DNA from: Nocardioides plantarum | GTDB taxonomy: Bacteria; Actinomycetota; Actinomycetes; Propionibacteriales; Nocardioidaceae | Direction of reading: 5' to 3' | Assembly (NCBI RefSeq): GCF_006346395.1 | Contig: NZ_VDMS01000001.1 | Location: 682,001 to 746,000, forward strand | DNA length: 64,000 bases | Shown here: one piece after another, positions 1 to 10,335 of the stretch | Layout: each line of letters begins with the position of its first letter | Numbering within the stretch: position 1 is the stretch's first letter | Translations under genes and position numbers: made by a program | Notes under the pieces: model-generated | Told to the model about the DNA's origin: nothing | Databases searched by the model: none | The model's input: the letters and a program-made list of their open reading frames with translations, nothing else

Positions 1-377
1 TCGCGCAGCCGCTCGGCGATGAGCTCGGGGCGGACCGGCTCGGTGTAGATCTCCTGCATCCGGGCCGTCGCGTCGATGCCCTCGAGCTCGGCCACCTCGG
101 CGAGCAGGTCGCTCGGGTCGTCGTACCGGGTCCAGAGGCCCTCGAGGTTGAGCACGCCCAGCCCGCCGTGGCGCCCGAGCGCGATCGCGGTCGCCGGCGA
201 CATCACCGAGTCCATCGGGGCCGCGAGCACCGGCAGGGAGAAGCGGTAGGCGTCGATCTGCCAGTCGATGCTGACCTCCTCCGGGTCGCGCGTGCGCCGC
301 GAGGGCACGATCGCGATGTCGTCGAAGGAGTAGGCCCGGCGGGCCCGCTTGGCCTGGCCGATCTGGATCTCGGTCAT
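1..377 (-). CDS. guaB3: GuaB3-type IMP dehydrogenase-related protein (partial)
   Basis: Only the first 125 codons are in the window; the gene runs off the left edge. The start is ATG at 377. The protein opens with MTEIQIGQAKRARRAYSFDD, followed by a (beta/alpha)8 barrel start with PVLAAPMDSVMSPATAIALG and HGGLGVLNLEG, which are typical of the actinobacterial GuaB3 branch of the IMPDH/GMP reductase family. This branch has no CBS insert at this point and its exact reaction is not settled by sequence alone. It lies downstream of guaB and rnhA on the same strand, as guaB2-guaB3 neighbours do in mycobacteria. A 271 bp repeat-containing gap separates it from rnhA, so it probably has its own promoter. 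Confidence 0.88.
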   Translation of the reverse strand, partial: MTEIQIGQAKRARRAYSFDDIAIVPSRRTRDPEEVSIDWQIDAYRFSLPVLAAPMDSVMSPATAIALGRHGGLGVLNLEGLWTRYDDPSDLLAEVAELEGIDATARMQEIYTEPVRPELIAERLR

Positions 378-455
378 GGCCCGCAGTCTTCCACGCGCCG
401 CCCCCAGAGGCCCCGCAGGCCTACACCGGCCGGGACACGGAGCCCGCCACACGTC

Positions 456-495
456 GGTCGAGGTGCGAGGCGCGCTAGCGCCGAGCCTCGAGACC
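456..495. repeat. 40 bp dispersed palindromic repeat, copy A
   Basis: This is an imperfect palindrome with GGTCGAGG at one end and TCGAGACC at the other, around a GC-rich centre (GCGCTAGCGC). The flank ACGTC before GGTC is shared with copy C. It is in inverted orientation to copy B 72 bp away. Both lie in the 271 bp gap between rnhA and guaB3; nothing else is recognisable in that gap. Confidence 0.8.
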
Positions 496-567
496 CCCGC
501 AGGCGTACGTCGGTCCGACGCGACGTCCTCTCGTCGTGGGGGTCGAGCGGGGTCCGTCGGCGGCGGG

Positions 568-607
568 GGTCTCGAGGCTCAGGCCTGGCGGCCTTCGCAC
601 CTCGACC
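568..607. repeat. 40 bp dispersed palindromic repeat, copy B
   Basis: Same family as copy A in the opposite orientation: it begins GGTCTCGAGG, ends CACCTCGACC and is followed by GACGTG. The A/B pair could fold into one larger cruciform or RNA hairpin downstream of rnhA and may serve as its terminator. Confidence 0.8.
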
Positions 608-648
608 GACGTGGGGTGGACCGGCGTACGGGTCCCGACGTGGGTCGC

Positions 649-1113
649 TCAGGCCCTGGCGGCGGCCACGGCCTCGCGCAGGCCCTGGGAGGCGAGCCGG
701 TCGGCGCGCTCGTTGCCCTCGTTGCCGGCGTGACCCTTGACCCAGTGCCACTCGACGTCGTGCTGGGCGCAGGCCTCGACGAGGCGCTGCCAGAGGTCGA
801 CGTTCTTGACGGGCTGCTTGGCCGAGGTGCGCCAGCCGTTCTTCTGCCAGTTGACGACCCACTGGGTGATGCCGCTGCGCACGTAGACACTGTCGGTGTA
901 GAGCTGCACCGTCGAACGGCGGGTGAGCGACTCGAGCGCCATGATCGGCGCCATCAGCTCCATGCGGTTGTTGGTGGTCGTGGTGGCCTCGCCGCCGCAC
1001 AGGTCCTTCTCGTGCGGTCCCGACCTCAGGTAGGCGCCCCAGCCACCGGGACCGGGGTTGGGCTCGCAGGCGCCGTCGGTGTAGATCACGACCTCGGCCG
1101 GAGTCGACGTCAC
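649..1113 (-). CDS. rnhA: Ribonuclease HI
   Basis: 154 residues, GTG start at 1113. It hydrolyses the RNA strand of RNA-DNA hybrids in the cytoplasm. The RNase H fold is clear: [14 protein letters not shown] (first catalytic Asp) near residues 10-24, then [10 protein letters not shown] (catalytic Glu), YTDSVYV (catalytic Asp) and a C-terminal [17 protein letters not shown] with the conserved His and last Asp. Length matches single-domain bacterial RNase HI. It begins 4 nt after the guaB stop, so the two genes form an operon; the functional link between them is not obvious. Confidence 0.95.
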   Translation of the reverse strand: MTSTPAEVVIYTDGACEPNPGPGGWGAYLRSGPHEKDLCGGEATTTTNNRMELMAPIMALESLTRRSTVQLYTDSVYVRSGITQWVVNWQKNGWRTSAKQPVKNVDLWQRLVEACAQHDVEWHWVKGHAGNEGNERADRLASQGLREAVAAARA

Positions 1114-1117
1114 GTGG

Positions 1118-2623
<1,506 letters not shown>

Positions 2624-2626
2624 TCA

Positions 2627-2632
2627 AGCCTA
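2627..2632 (-). promoter_or_regulatory. Putative -10 box for leaderless guaB
   Basis: TAGGCT on the minus strand lies 6 nt before the GTG start of guaB. It matches the TANNNT pattern of actinobacterial leaderless promoters. Transcription start is inferred. Confidence 0.45.
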
Positions 2633-2676
2633 CGCGGAGACCTGGGTCACCCACCCCAGGGGATGACTCGGGAGGA

Positions 2677-3561
2677 CTACTCTCCGCGCGGGCGCAGCTC
2701 GGTCACCGAGATCCGCACCGTCAGGGTCTCCCCCGCCATCCGGATCCGCCCGCGCATGCCGGCCGCCAGCACCATCGGCATCACCGCCCGGTTGTCGTGG
2801 GCGGTGGTCAGCACGACCTCGGTGGCACCCATCCCGCGAGCCAGACGAGCCGCGTCGCCGAGCAGCTTGGTGCCGATGCCGCGCCGCTGCCAGGAGACGT
2901 CGACCTCGAGGTCGATGGTGTGGACGCTCGGGTCCGCCGCCGTGGGTACGACGTGGGCGTGGCCCACCGCGACGCCGTCGGCGAGCACGGTGACCCGGCC
3001 GCCGTCGACGACGTACTCGGGGACGGCACCGCTTCCCATCCGCCGGCCGCCCGACGGCGCGAACGCCGGTCGGTCGCGACCCAGCACGTCGCTGACCAGG
3101 TCGGCCATGGCCGCCCCGCGGGCGCGCTCGACGGCGGTGAACGGTGCGGCGCGGCGGACCTGCACCTGCACGTCGCCGACGCTCATCTCCATCACGTCCT
3201 GCGCCTCGTCGCCGGGGTGCACGTCGGCGTCGAACAGCGCTGCGACGACGTCGGGGAACGACGCCGGCTGGGCCAGCACGGCACGCGCGGCCGCGACGTA
3301 GCGGGTGGGCTGGTCGACCAGGGCCGCCTCCGAGCAGGCACTGGCCGCGACCTGGTCGGCCCCGGCCCGCTCGACGAGGTCGACCAGGTCGGCGGCGTCC
3401 CACCCGTCGGGGGTGCGCAGCACGAGCTCGTCGGTGACCTGCTCGACGTCGGGGAAGACCTGGAAGCCGACGATGTTGGCCCCGGCCTTGCCGCACTCCT
3501 GGGCGAGACCGGCGAGAGCACCGGGCCGGTCCGGCAACGTCGCACGCACTCTCCACAGCAT
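2677..3561 (-). CDS. ACT-domain/GNAT acetyltransferase-like protein
   Basis: About 294 residues with the ATG at 3561, chosen because the ACT-like domain begins right there (MLWRVRATLPDRPGALAGLA); a TTG at 3615 would extend it by 18 residues without domain content. Residues 1-75 look like an ACT amino-acid-binding domain. The C-terminal part carries a GNAT fold with EVDVSWQRRGIGTKLL (acetyl-CoA pyrophosphate loop, about residues 220-235). The substrate is unknown. The ACT plus GNAT combination suggests an acetyltransferase allosterically tuned by an amino acid, but this is inference. It follows the Mce-associated pair by about 70 nt on the same strand. Confidence 0.8.
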   Translation of the reverse strand: MLWRVRATLPDRPGALAGLAQECGKAGANIVGFQVFPDVEQVTDELVLRTPDGWDAADLVDLVERAGADQVAASACSEAALVDQPTRYVAAARAVLAQPASFPDVVAALFDADVHPGDEAQDVMEMSVGDVQVQVRRAAPFTAVERARGAAMADLVSDVLGRDRPAFAPSGGRRMGSGAVPEYVVDGGRVTVLADGVAVGHAHVVPTAADPSVHTIDLEVDVSWQRRGIGTKLLGDAARLARGMGATEVVLTTAHDNRAVMPMVLAAGMRGRIRMAGETLTVRISVTELRPRGE

Positions 3562-3631
3562 GTCGCGAGCGTGCCCCGGTGGCGTTGCCGCCGCAAGTCC
3601 CCATCGTTTCGGCAACGGAAAGATCCTGCGG

Positions 3632-4189
3632 TCAGAGCGCCTCGATGCCCCTGATCCTCCACACCCCGCCGCTCAGCACGACGTCGACCCGGGCGCGGCT
3701 GCGCGACAGCACCCGTGGCTCGCCGGCGCGGACCCCGCGCCCCGCGACGAGGAGCTGGTCGACGTAGAGCAGGCAGACGACCCGGGTGTCGCCCCGGGTG
3801 CGGACGATCCCGGCGCCGCGGACCAGACCCTGGGCCACCGCCCGCCGCTGTCGCGCGAAGGGACGGACCCGACGGTCGAAGGTGCGGGCGAACACGCGGG
3901 AGTACGCCGGGGTCATCAGCGCGGTCGCCCGGGTGAGCGAGCCGTCGAGGTAGCGGTAGTCGTAGCTGAGGCTCGTGGACACCCCGGTGACCGCCGCGGC
4001 CAGGGCGTCCCCGCCGGGCCCGCGCAGGTCGGCGGTGCGGAAGCCGGGCGCCCGGTCACCGGTGCTCCCGGGAGGTACGCCGGCCCCCTCGGCCTGCGAG
4101 CGGGTCAGGGCCAGCAGCACGCACAGCGCCGAGCCCGCCAGCACCAGGACGAGCAGGACGGCGACCCGGCGGTCGCGCAGCACGCCCAT
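3632..4189 (-). CDS. Mce-associated membrane protein (second of pair)
   Basis: 185 residues, ATG start at 4189. One N-terminal membrane helix (about residues 8-28, VAVLLVLVLAGSALCVLLAL) is followed by an extracytoplasmic NTF2-like domain of the kind found in Mce-associated proteins, with YDYRYLDGSLTRATALMTPAYSRVF and an SRSRARVDVVLSGGVWRI end. In mycobacteria such proteins accompany Mce lipid importers and probably scaffold the complex in the cell wall. No mce or yrbE genes are in the window. The start lies 1 nt after the stop of the upstream paralogue, so the two are co-transcribed and may form a heterodimer. Confidence 0.75.
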   Translation of the reverse strand: MGVLRDRRVAVLLVLVLAGSALCVLLALTRSQAEGAGVPPGSTGDRAPGFRTADLRGPGGDALAAAVTGVSTSLSYDYRYLDGSLTRATALMTPAYSRVFARTFDRRVRPFARQRRAVAQGLVRGAGIVRTRGDTRVVCLLYVDQLLVAGRGVRAGEPRVLSRSRARVDVVLSGGVWRIRGIEAL

Positions 4190-4190
4190 C

Positions 4191-4733
4191 TCAGGTCACC
4201 TCGCCCTCGACGTCGTCGACGAGCCACGCACCGTCGACGAGCTCGACGGTGATCCGGGCGCGGTAGCGGGTCGTGCTCCGCTCGCCGGCCCGCGTGGTCG
4301 TGACGTCGACCGAGACGAGCACGATCGCCCGGTCGCTGACGAGGTACTCGGTGGCGGTCCCGTCACGCGGCAGCCGACCTGTGAGCCGGAGCCGCTGGCT
4401 GGTGATCCGCTTGGTCAGGGCCCGCACGCCGGCGTCGTACTGCTCGACGAACTCGGGGGTCCCCAGCCGGCGCATGCGGGTCATGTCGGCCTTGACCGTG
4501 CGGTGGTCGAGGGTGAAGTACGTCGTCGCGGCGGTCCGGGCGGCCTGCACCGCCTGCCCGGAGCGGGTCCGGGTCCAGCCGGCGGCACCGATGTCGGCCG
4601 GCCGCAGGCTGATCGCGTCACCGCCCCGGTCCCGGTCGCGGACCAGGACCACGTCGGTCGCGACGACCAGGAGCAGCAGCACCGCGAGCAGGCCGCAGAG
4701 CAGGCCGGAACGTCGCGGCGTGGCGTCGTCCAT
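4191..4733 (-). CDS. Mce-associated membrane protein (first of pair)
   Basis: 180 residues, ATG start at 4733 with a strong GGAGG about 4 nt upstream. It has a short basic N-terminus, a transmembrane helix at about residues 10-31 and an extracytoplasmic NTF2-like fold (TAATTYFTLDHRTVKADMTRM, LVDGAWLVDDVEGEV), the same plan as the gene below it. The pair looks like an ancient tandem duplication that has diverged. It lies downstream of groEL but is separated from it by a terminator, so it probably has its own transcription unit. An Mce-related role is a family inference. Confidence 0.75.
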   Translation of the reverse strand: MDDATPRRSGLLCGLLAVLLLLVVATDVVLVRDRDRGGDAISLRPADIGAAGWTRTRSGQAVQAARTAATTYFTLDHRTVKADMTRMRRLGTPEFVEQYDAGVRALTKRITSQRLRLTGRLPRDGTATEYLVSDRAIVLVSVDVTTTRAGERSTTRYRARITVELVDGAWLVDDVEGEVT

Positions 4734-4806
4734 CGCTCCTCCCAGGGCTCACGGGCTGACCGGGCCACCCTGGCACGAAGCGGACCGGCGTGCGTGGAAA
4801 ACGGCC

Positions 4807-4836
4807 GGCGGCCCGGTGCCGAGGCACCGGACCGCC
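4807..4836 (-). terminator. Rho-independent terminator of groES-groEL
   Basis: Two 14 bp arms (GGCGGCCCGGTGCC at 4807-4820 and its near-perfect complement at 4823-4836, one mismatch) are followed on the minus strand by a short TTTT run. The hairpin sits 18 nt beyond the groEL stop. Confidence 0.75.
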
Positions 4837-4854
4837 GGGGGTGGAGCAGGTGGA

Positions 4855-6501
<1,647 letters not shown>

Positions 6502-6537
6502 TCAGGTGCTTGAGGTGGTGCGGGGGCGAAAAGCGGT

Positions 6538-6591
6538 TCGGGTCGTGTGCCTGGCACCGGTCCTCAGACCGGCCGCAGGCACACGACCCGA
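6538..6591 (-). promoter_or_regulatory. Large intercistronic stem-loop between groES and groEL
   Basis: Perfect 16 bp arms (6538-6553 and 6576-6591) enclose a second small stem CCGGTC/GACCGG at 6557-6572. The structure begins 4 nt after the groES stop and is followed on the minus strand by CTTTTC. It could be a partial terminator, a processing or stabilising element that sets the groES:groEL ratio. Confidence 0.7.
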
Positions 6592-6595
6592 GAGA

Positions 6596-6892
6596 TCAGG
6601 AGACGACCGCGAGGACGTCGCGCGCGGAGAGGATGAGGTACTCCTCGCCGGCGTACTTGACCTCGGTGCCGCCGTACTTGCTGTAGATCACCTTGTCGCC
6701 GACGGAGACGTCGACCGGGATGCGGCCGTCGCCGTCCTCGTTGGAGCGACCGGGACCGACGGCCACGACCTCGCCCTCCTGGGGCTTCTCCTTGGCGGTG
6801 TCCGGGATGACCAGGCCGGAGGCGGTGGTCTGCTCGGCCTCGAGGGGCTTGACGACGATGCGGTCCTCGAGGGGCTTGATGTTGACCGACAC
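6596..6892 (-). CDS. groES: Co-chaperonin GroES
   Basis: 98 residues; the heptameric lid of the GroEL chamber. The start is GTG at 6892, giving [18 protein letters not shown], with GGAGG 8 nt upstream. The family motifs are complete: mobile loop [20 protein letters not shown] at about residues 18-37, then [10 protein letters not shown] and [24 protein letters not shown]. Length equals that of typical Cpn10. It is the first gene of groES-groEL, downstream of two CIRCE elements. Confidence 0.97.
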   Translation of the reverse strand: MSVNIKPLEDRIVVKPLEAEQTTASGLVIPDTAKEKPQEGEVVAVGPGRSNEDGDGRIPVDVSVGDKVIYSKYGGTEVKYAGEEYLILSARDVLAVVS

Positions 6893-6988
6893 GATGTCGA
6901 CCTCCACTTTCACTGTTGTCACTGGTGCGGTGGGCTCAGGTGGCGCTCGCGGGAGTACGCCGTCGCGGGGGTCGCACGTTCGCAAGCG

Positions 6989-7015
6989 CTGGCACCCTCG
7001 GGTCGAGAGTGCCAG
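6989..7015. promoter_or_regulatory. CIRCE element 1 (HrcA operator)
   Basis: CTGGCACCC - 9 nt - GAGTGCCAG. One mismatch to a perfect inverted repeat; the arms match the actinobacterial CIRCE consensus. It lies 97-123 bp upstream of the groES start. Confidence 0.85.
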
Positions 7016-7023
7016 TTCCGAAA

Positions 7024-7050
7024 CTAGCACTCCCCCCACGCGAGTGCCAG
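7024..7050. promoter_or_regulatory. CIRCE element 2 (HrcA operator)
   Basis: CTAGCACTC - 9 nt - GAGTGCCAG. It lies 8 bp from CIRCE 1 and 36 bp from the start of the divergent methyltransferase gene, so HrcA bound here could touch both promoters. Confidence 0.88.
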
Positions 7051-7086
7051 GGAGGGTTGGCCGGGCCGGACTGGCAGGATCGCGGC

Positions 7087-8271
7087 ATGGACCTCGACGC
7101 CTTCCGCTGGCTGCTGACCGACGACGGCCAGGCGCTGCTCGCGTCCGCGACCACCGCCACGGCCGAGGCCGGCGGCGACGCGGGCGGGCTCGCGGTCCAG
7201 ACGGCACTGCGCCGGCAGGCGACGCCCGAGCACGTCGCCGCGGCCCTGACCCAGGTCGGGCTGCGCCGCCGGGCCGAGGTCAAGCTCGGTCCCAGCGCAG
7301 CGAAGATGTACTTCACCCCCGACGGCCTCGAGCAGGCGACCAGGCTCACCGTGGCCCGCCACCGGGCCGGGCGGCTCACGGCGTTCGACGCCCACACCCA
7401 CGTCGACCTCGGGTGCGGCATCGGCGGCGACCTGATCGCGGTGGCCGAGGCCGGCATCACCTGCGTCGGCTTCGACCTCGACCCCGTCCGGGTCGCGGTG
7501 GCCGAGGCCAACCTGGCGGCGCTCGGGCTGCCCGGCGCCGTGAGCGTGGCCGACGCGACGACGGTCGACACCTCGCCCTTCGACGTCGCGTTCGCCGACC
7601 CGGCCCGGCGTACGGGCGCGGGGCGGACGTTCCGGGTGGAGGACTGGACCCCGCCGTGGTCCTTCGTCGAGACGCTGCTGCGCCGCGACTCGTGCGTCAA
7701 GGTCGCCCCGGGCATCCCCCACTCGCTGGTGCCCGACGGGGTCGAGGCCGAGTGGGTCAGCGACCACGGCGACGTCAAGGAGGCGGCCCTGTGGTCGGGC
7801 CGGCTCGCGACGACCGCGCGCCGCGCCACCGTGATCGGCGACGGCGGCCTCGCCACGCTCACCGACGAGGACGACCCCGGCGCCGCGTCGGTCGGGGTGC
7901 GCGAGGTCGGCGACTTCCTCTACGAGCCCGACGGCGCCGTGGTCCGCGCCGGGCTCGTCACAGCCGTGGCGGCCGGCGTGGGCGGTGGCCTGGTCGACGA
8001 GCACATCGCCTACGTCACCTCCGACACCTCGTTCCGTACGCCGTTCGCCCGCGGCTACCGCGTGCTCGACGAGCTCCCCTACCGCGAGAAGCTACTGCGG
8101 GCCGCGCTGCGCGAGCGCGGCGTCGGGCGGCTGACCATCAAGAAGCGCGGGGTCGACGTCGTGCCCGAGCAGCTGCGCAAGCGGTTGGCCCTCTCCGGCG
8201 ACCGCGAGGCGACGATCGTGATGACCCGGGTCGCCGGAGTCGGCACCGCGTTGCTCGTGCAGCCGTTCTAG
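7087..8271 (+). CDS. SAM-dependent methyltransferase, THUMP-like domain family
   Basis: 394 residues, ATG at 7087. The SAM-binding motif [10 protein letters not shown] lies at about residues 107-116 and is followed by [16 protein letters not shown] (acidic loop) and a FADPARR catalytic-type motif. The C-terminal third ([27 protein letters not shown]) is the THUMP-like tail of this family, suggesting an RNA substrate. The family has no firmly assigned target. The gene is divergent from groES and its promoter region contains the CIRCE boxes. A CAGGAT box 6 nt before the ATG could serve as a leaderless -10. Confidence 0.85.
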   Translation: MDLDAFRWLLTDDGQALLASATTATAEAGGDAGGLAVQTALRRQATPEHVAAALTQVGLRRRAEVKLGPSAAKMYFTPDGLEQATRLTVARHRAGRLTAFDAHTHVDLGCGIGGDLIAVAEAGITCVGFDLDPVRVAVAEANLAALGLPGAVSVADATTVDTSPFDVAFADPARRTGAGRTFRVEDWTPPWSFVETLLRRDSCVKVAPGIPHSLVPDGVEAEWVSDHGDVKEAALWSGRLATTARRATVIGDGGLATLTDEDDPGAASVGVREVGDFLYEPDGAVVRAGLVTAVAAGVGGGLVDEHIAYVTSDTSFRTPFARGYRVLDELPYREKLLRAALRERGVGRLTIKKRGVDVVPEQLRKRLALSGDREATIVMTRVAGVGTALLVQPF

Positions 8272-8290
8272 GCCTCAGCGGTTCCAGGCC

Positions 8291-8905
8291 TCAGCCGTCG
8301 AGAGCGGTGCGCTCGGCCCCGATGGTCGTGTCGTCGCCGTGGCCGGTGTGGACGACGGTCTCGTCGGGCAGCGCGAACAGCTTGGCCCGGATCGATGCCT
8401 CGATCGTGGGCCGGTCGCTGAAGCTGCGGCCGGTGGCACCGGGGCCGCCCTGGAAGAGGGTGTCGCCGGTGAAGACCGCACCGAGGTCGTGGACGTAGAG
8501 GCAGACGGCGCCAGGAGCATGGCCCGGGGTGTGCAGCACCTTGACCGAGGCCCCGGCGATCTTGAGGCTCTGCTCGTCGGAGAGGTCGACGTCCCACAGG
8601 TAGTCGGGGTGGGTGAGCTCCCAGACCGGCTTGTCGTCGGGGTGCAGCAGGATCGGCGCGGTCACCCTCTCCCGCAGCGCCGGGGCCACCCGGCTGTGGT
8701 CGTCGTGGGCGTGGGTGAGCACGATCGCCTTGACCTGGCGGCCCGCGACGACGTCGAGGATGGCGTCGACGTCGTGGGGGGCGTCGATGACCAGGCACTC
8801 GTCGTCGTCGCCGAGCACCCAGACGTTGTTGTCGACGTCGTGGGTCTCGCCGTCGAGGCTGAAGGTGCCCGAGACCACCGCGTGGTCGATGCGCAGCGTG
8901 CCCAT
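8291..8905 (-). CDS. MBL-fold metallo-hydrolase (mycothiol pathway partner)
   Basis: 204 residues. The zinc motif THAHDDH (HxHxDH) is at about residues 64-70, then HTPGHAPGAVC, FTGDTLF and a final HTGHGDDT give the remaining ligands of the metallo-beta-lactamase/glyoxalase II fold. Its ATG overlaps the stop of the dehydrogenase gene by 1 nt (TGATG), so translation is coupled. The same pairing exists in Mycobacterium (mscR with a neighbouring MBL gene). The likely role is hydrolysis of the S-formylmycothiol thioester formed by the dehydrogenase, an inference from context. Confidence 0.85.
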   Translation of the reverse strand: MGTLRIDHAVVSGTFSLDGETHDVDNNVWVLGDDDECLVIDAPHDVDAILDVVAGRQVKAIVLTHAHDDHSRVAPALRERVTAPILLHPDDKPVWELTHPDYLWDVDLSDEQSLKIAGASVKVLHTPGHAPGAVCLYVHDLGAVFTGDTLFQGGPGATGRSFSDRPTIEASIRAKLFALPDETVVHTGHGDDTTIGAERTALDG

Positions 8906-10005
8906 CAGAGGATCACCACCGAGCGGAGCACGTCGCCGCCGTGCATCTTGTCGAAGGCGGCCTCGATGTCGTCGATGCCGATCTCCTCGGTGACGAACGC
9001 GTCGAGGTCGAGGCGACCCTGCAGGTAGAGGTCGACGAGCATCGGGAAGTCACGCGAGGGCAGGCAGTCGCCGTACCAGCTGGACTTGAGCGCACCGCCG
9101 CGGCCGAAGACGTCGATCAGCGGGATCTCGGGGATGGTCATGTCGGGGGTGGGCACGCCGACCAGCACCACGGTGCCGGCGAGGTCGCGGGCGTAGAACG
9201 CCTGCTTCCAGGTCTCGGGTCGGCCCACGGCCTCGACGACGACGTCGGCGCCCTCGGCGCCGGGGTAGGTCTCGGCGCAGATGCGCTTGATCTCCTCGAC
9301 CGGGTCGACCTTCGAGGAGTCGACCGTGTGGGTCGCACCCAGCTTGGTGGCCGTCTCGAGCTTCTTGGCCGAGATGTCGACGGCGATGATCGGGCTGGCG
9401 CCGGCCAGCGCCGCACCGGCGATCGCGGCCACCCCGACGCCACCGCAGCCGATGACGGCGATGCTGCGACCGCGACCGACCTGGCCGGTGTTGATCGCCG
9501 CACCGATGCCGGCCATCACGCCGCAGCCGAGCAGGCCCACGGCCGCCGGACGGGCCGCCGGGTCGACCTTGGTGCACTGGCCGGCCGCGACGAGGGTCTT
9601 CTCGGCGAACGCGCCGATCCCGAGCGCGGGGCTGAGCTCGGTGCCGTCCTCCAGCGTCATCTTCTGGGTGGCGTTGTGGGTGTTGAAGCAGTACTGCGGC
9701 TCACCGCGGTTGCACGCGCGGCAGTCGCCGCACACCGCGCGCCAGTTGAGGATCACGAAGTCGCCGGGCTTCACCGACGTCACGTCGGGGCCCACGGCCT
9801 CCACGATGCCGGACGCCTCGTGGCCGAGCAGGAACGGGAAGTCGTCGTTGATCCCGCCCTCGCGGTAGTGCAGGTCGGTGTGGCACACCCCGCACGCCTG
9901 CACCTGCACGACCGCCTCGCCCGGACCCGGGTCGGGCACGTTGATCGTGACGAGCTCGACCGGAGCTCCCTTGGCCTTCGCGACGACGGCCTGGACCTGC
10001 TGCAT
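8905..10005 (-). CDS. mscR: S-(hydroxymethyl)mycothiol dehydrogenase / S-nitrosomycothiol reductase
   Basis: 366 residues, zinc-dependent class III-like alcohol dehydrogenase. The start is ATG at 10005 with GAGGAG 6 nt upstream. Catalytic zinc ligands appear in [11 protein letters not shown] (about residue 38) and GHEASG (His 62); the structural zinc site is [15 protein letters not shown] (92-106); the NAD-binding loop is [15 protein letters not shown]. It oxidises the adduct of formaldehyde with mycothiol and can reduce S-nitrosomycothiol, so it detoxifies formaldehyde and nitric oxide. It forms a two-gene operon with the MBL hydrolase. A perfect inverted repeat 52 bp upstream may be an operator. 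Confidence 0.92.
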   Translation of the reverse strand: MQQVQAVVAKAKGAPVELVTINVPDPGPGEAVVQVQACGVCHTDLHYREGGINDDFPFLLGHEASGIVEAVGPDVTSVKPGDFVILNWRAVCGDCRACNRGEPQYCFNTHNATQKMTLEDGTELSPALGIGAFAEKTLVAAGQCTKVDPAARPAAVGLLGCGVMAGIGAAINTGQVGRGRSIAVIGCGGVGVAAIAGAALAGASPIIAVDISAKKLETATKLGATHTVDSSKVDPVEEIKRICAETYPGAEGADVVVEAVGRPETWKQAFYARDLAGTVVLVGVPTPDMTIPEIPLIDVFGRGGALKSSWYGDCLPSRDFPMLVDLYLQGRLDLDAFVTEEIGIDDIEAAFDKMHGGDVLRSVVIL

Positions 10006-10335
10006 GTGTGCTCCTCGTTCGTGGGACTTCGGTGTCTCGGTGGTGTCGGGTCCCATGCAACCGCATGGACGGTTGCGCGGCACGGGGGGTGAGGTCAACC
10101 GCGCTACCGGGTCGCGCCCCCACGGGCCCGGGGGCGACCGGCTGGACGCGGTCGACCGCGACGACCGATCGACCATCGTGCGGACCCGCCGTGACGGCTC
10201 ACGAGAGCTGGCCGCACCGTTCGTACGACAGGGCGCGGCGAGTGGGACGGGCGCCCGCACGCTCACCCTCCCCCGGCGCGACTGACGGCGTGCCGGTGGC
10301 CCCGCGGTCCTGGTGGACGGCGGGGTGTGGGGCGT
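10006..10335. other. 330 bp gap upstream of mscR
   Basis: No gene is seen here. It holds the mscR promoter region, the perfect inverted repeat at 10057-10076 and a GC-rich imperfect hairpin at about 10110-10140 (GGTCGCGCCCCC paired with GGGGGCGACC), which may terminate the DUF222-HNH transcript. Confidence 0.5.
10057..10076. promoter_or_regulatory. Perfect inverted repeat, candidate operator of mscR
   Basis: GCAACCG - 6 nt - CGGTTGC, perfect 7 bp arms, centred about 60 bp upstream of the mscR ATG. Such spacing is usual for a TetR- or MarR-like operator; the regulator is not in the window. Confidence 0.5.
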
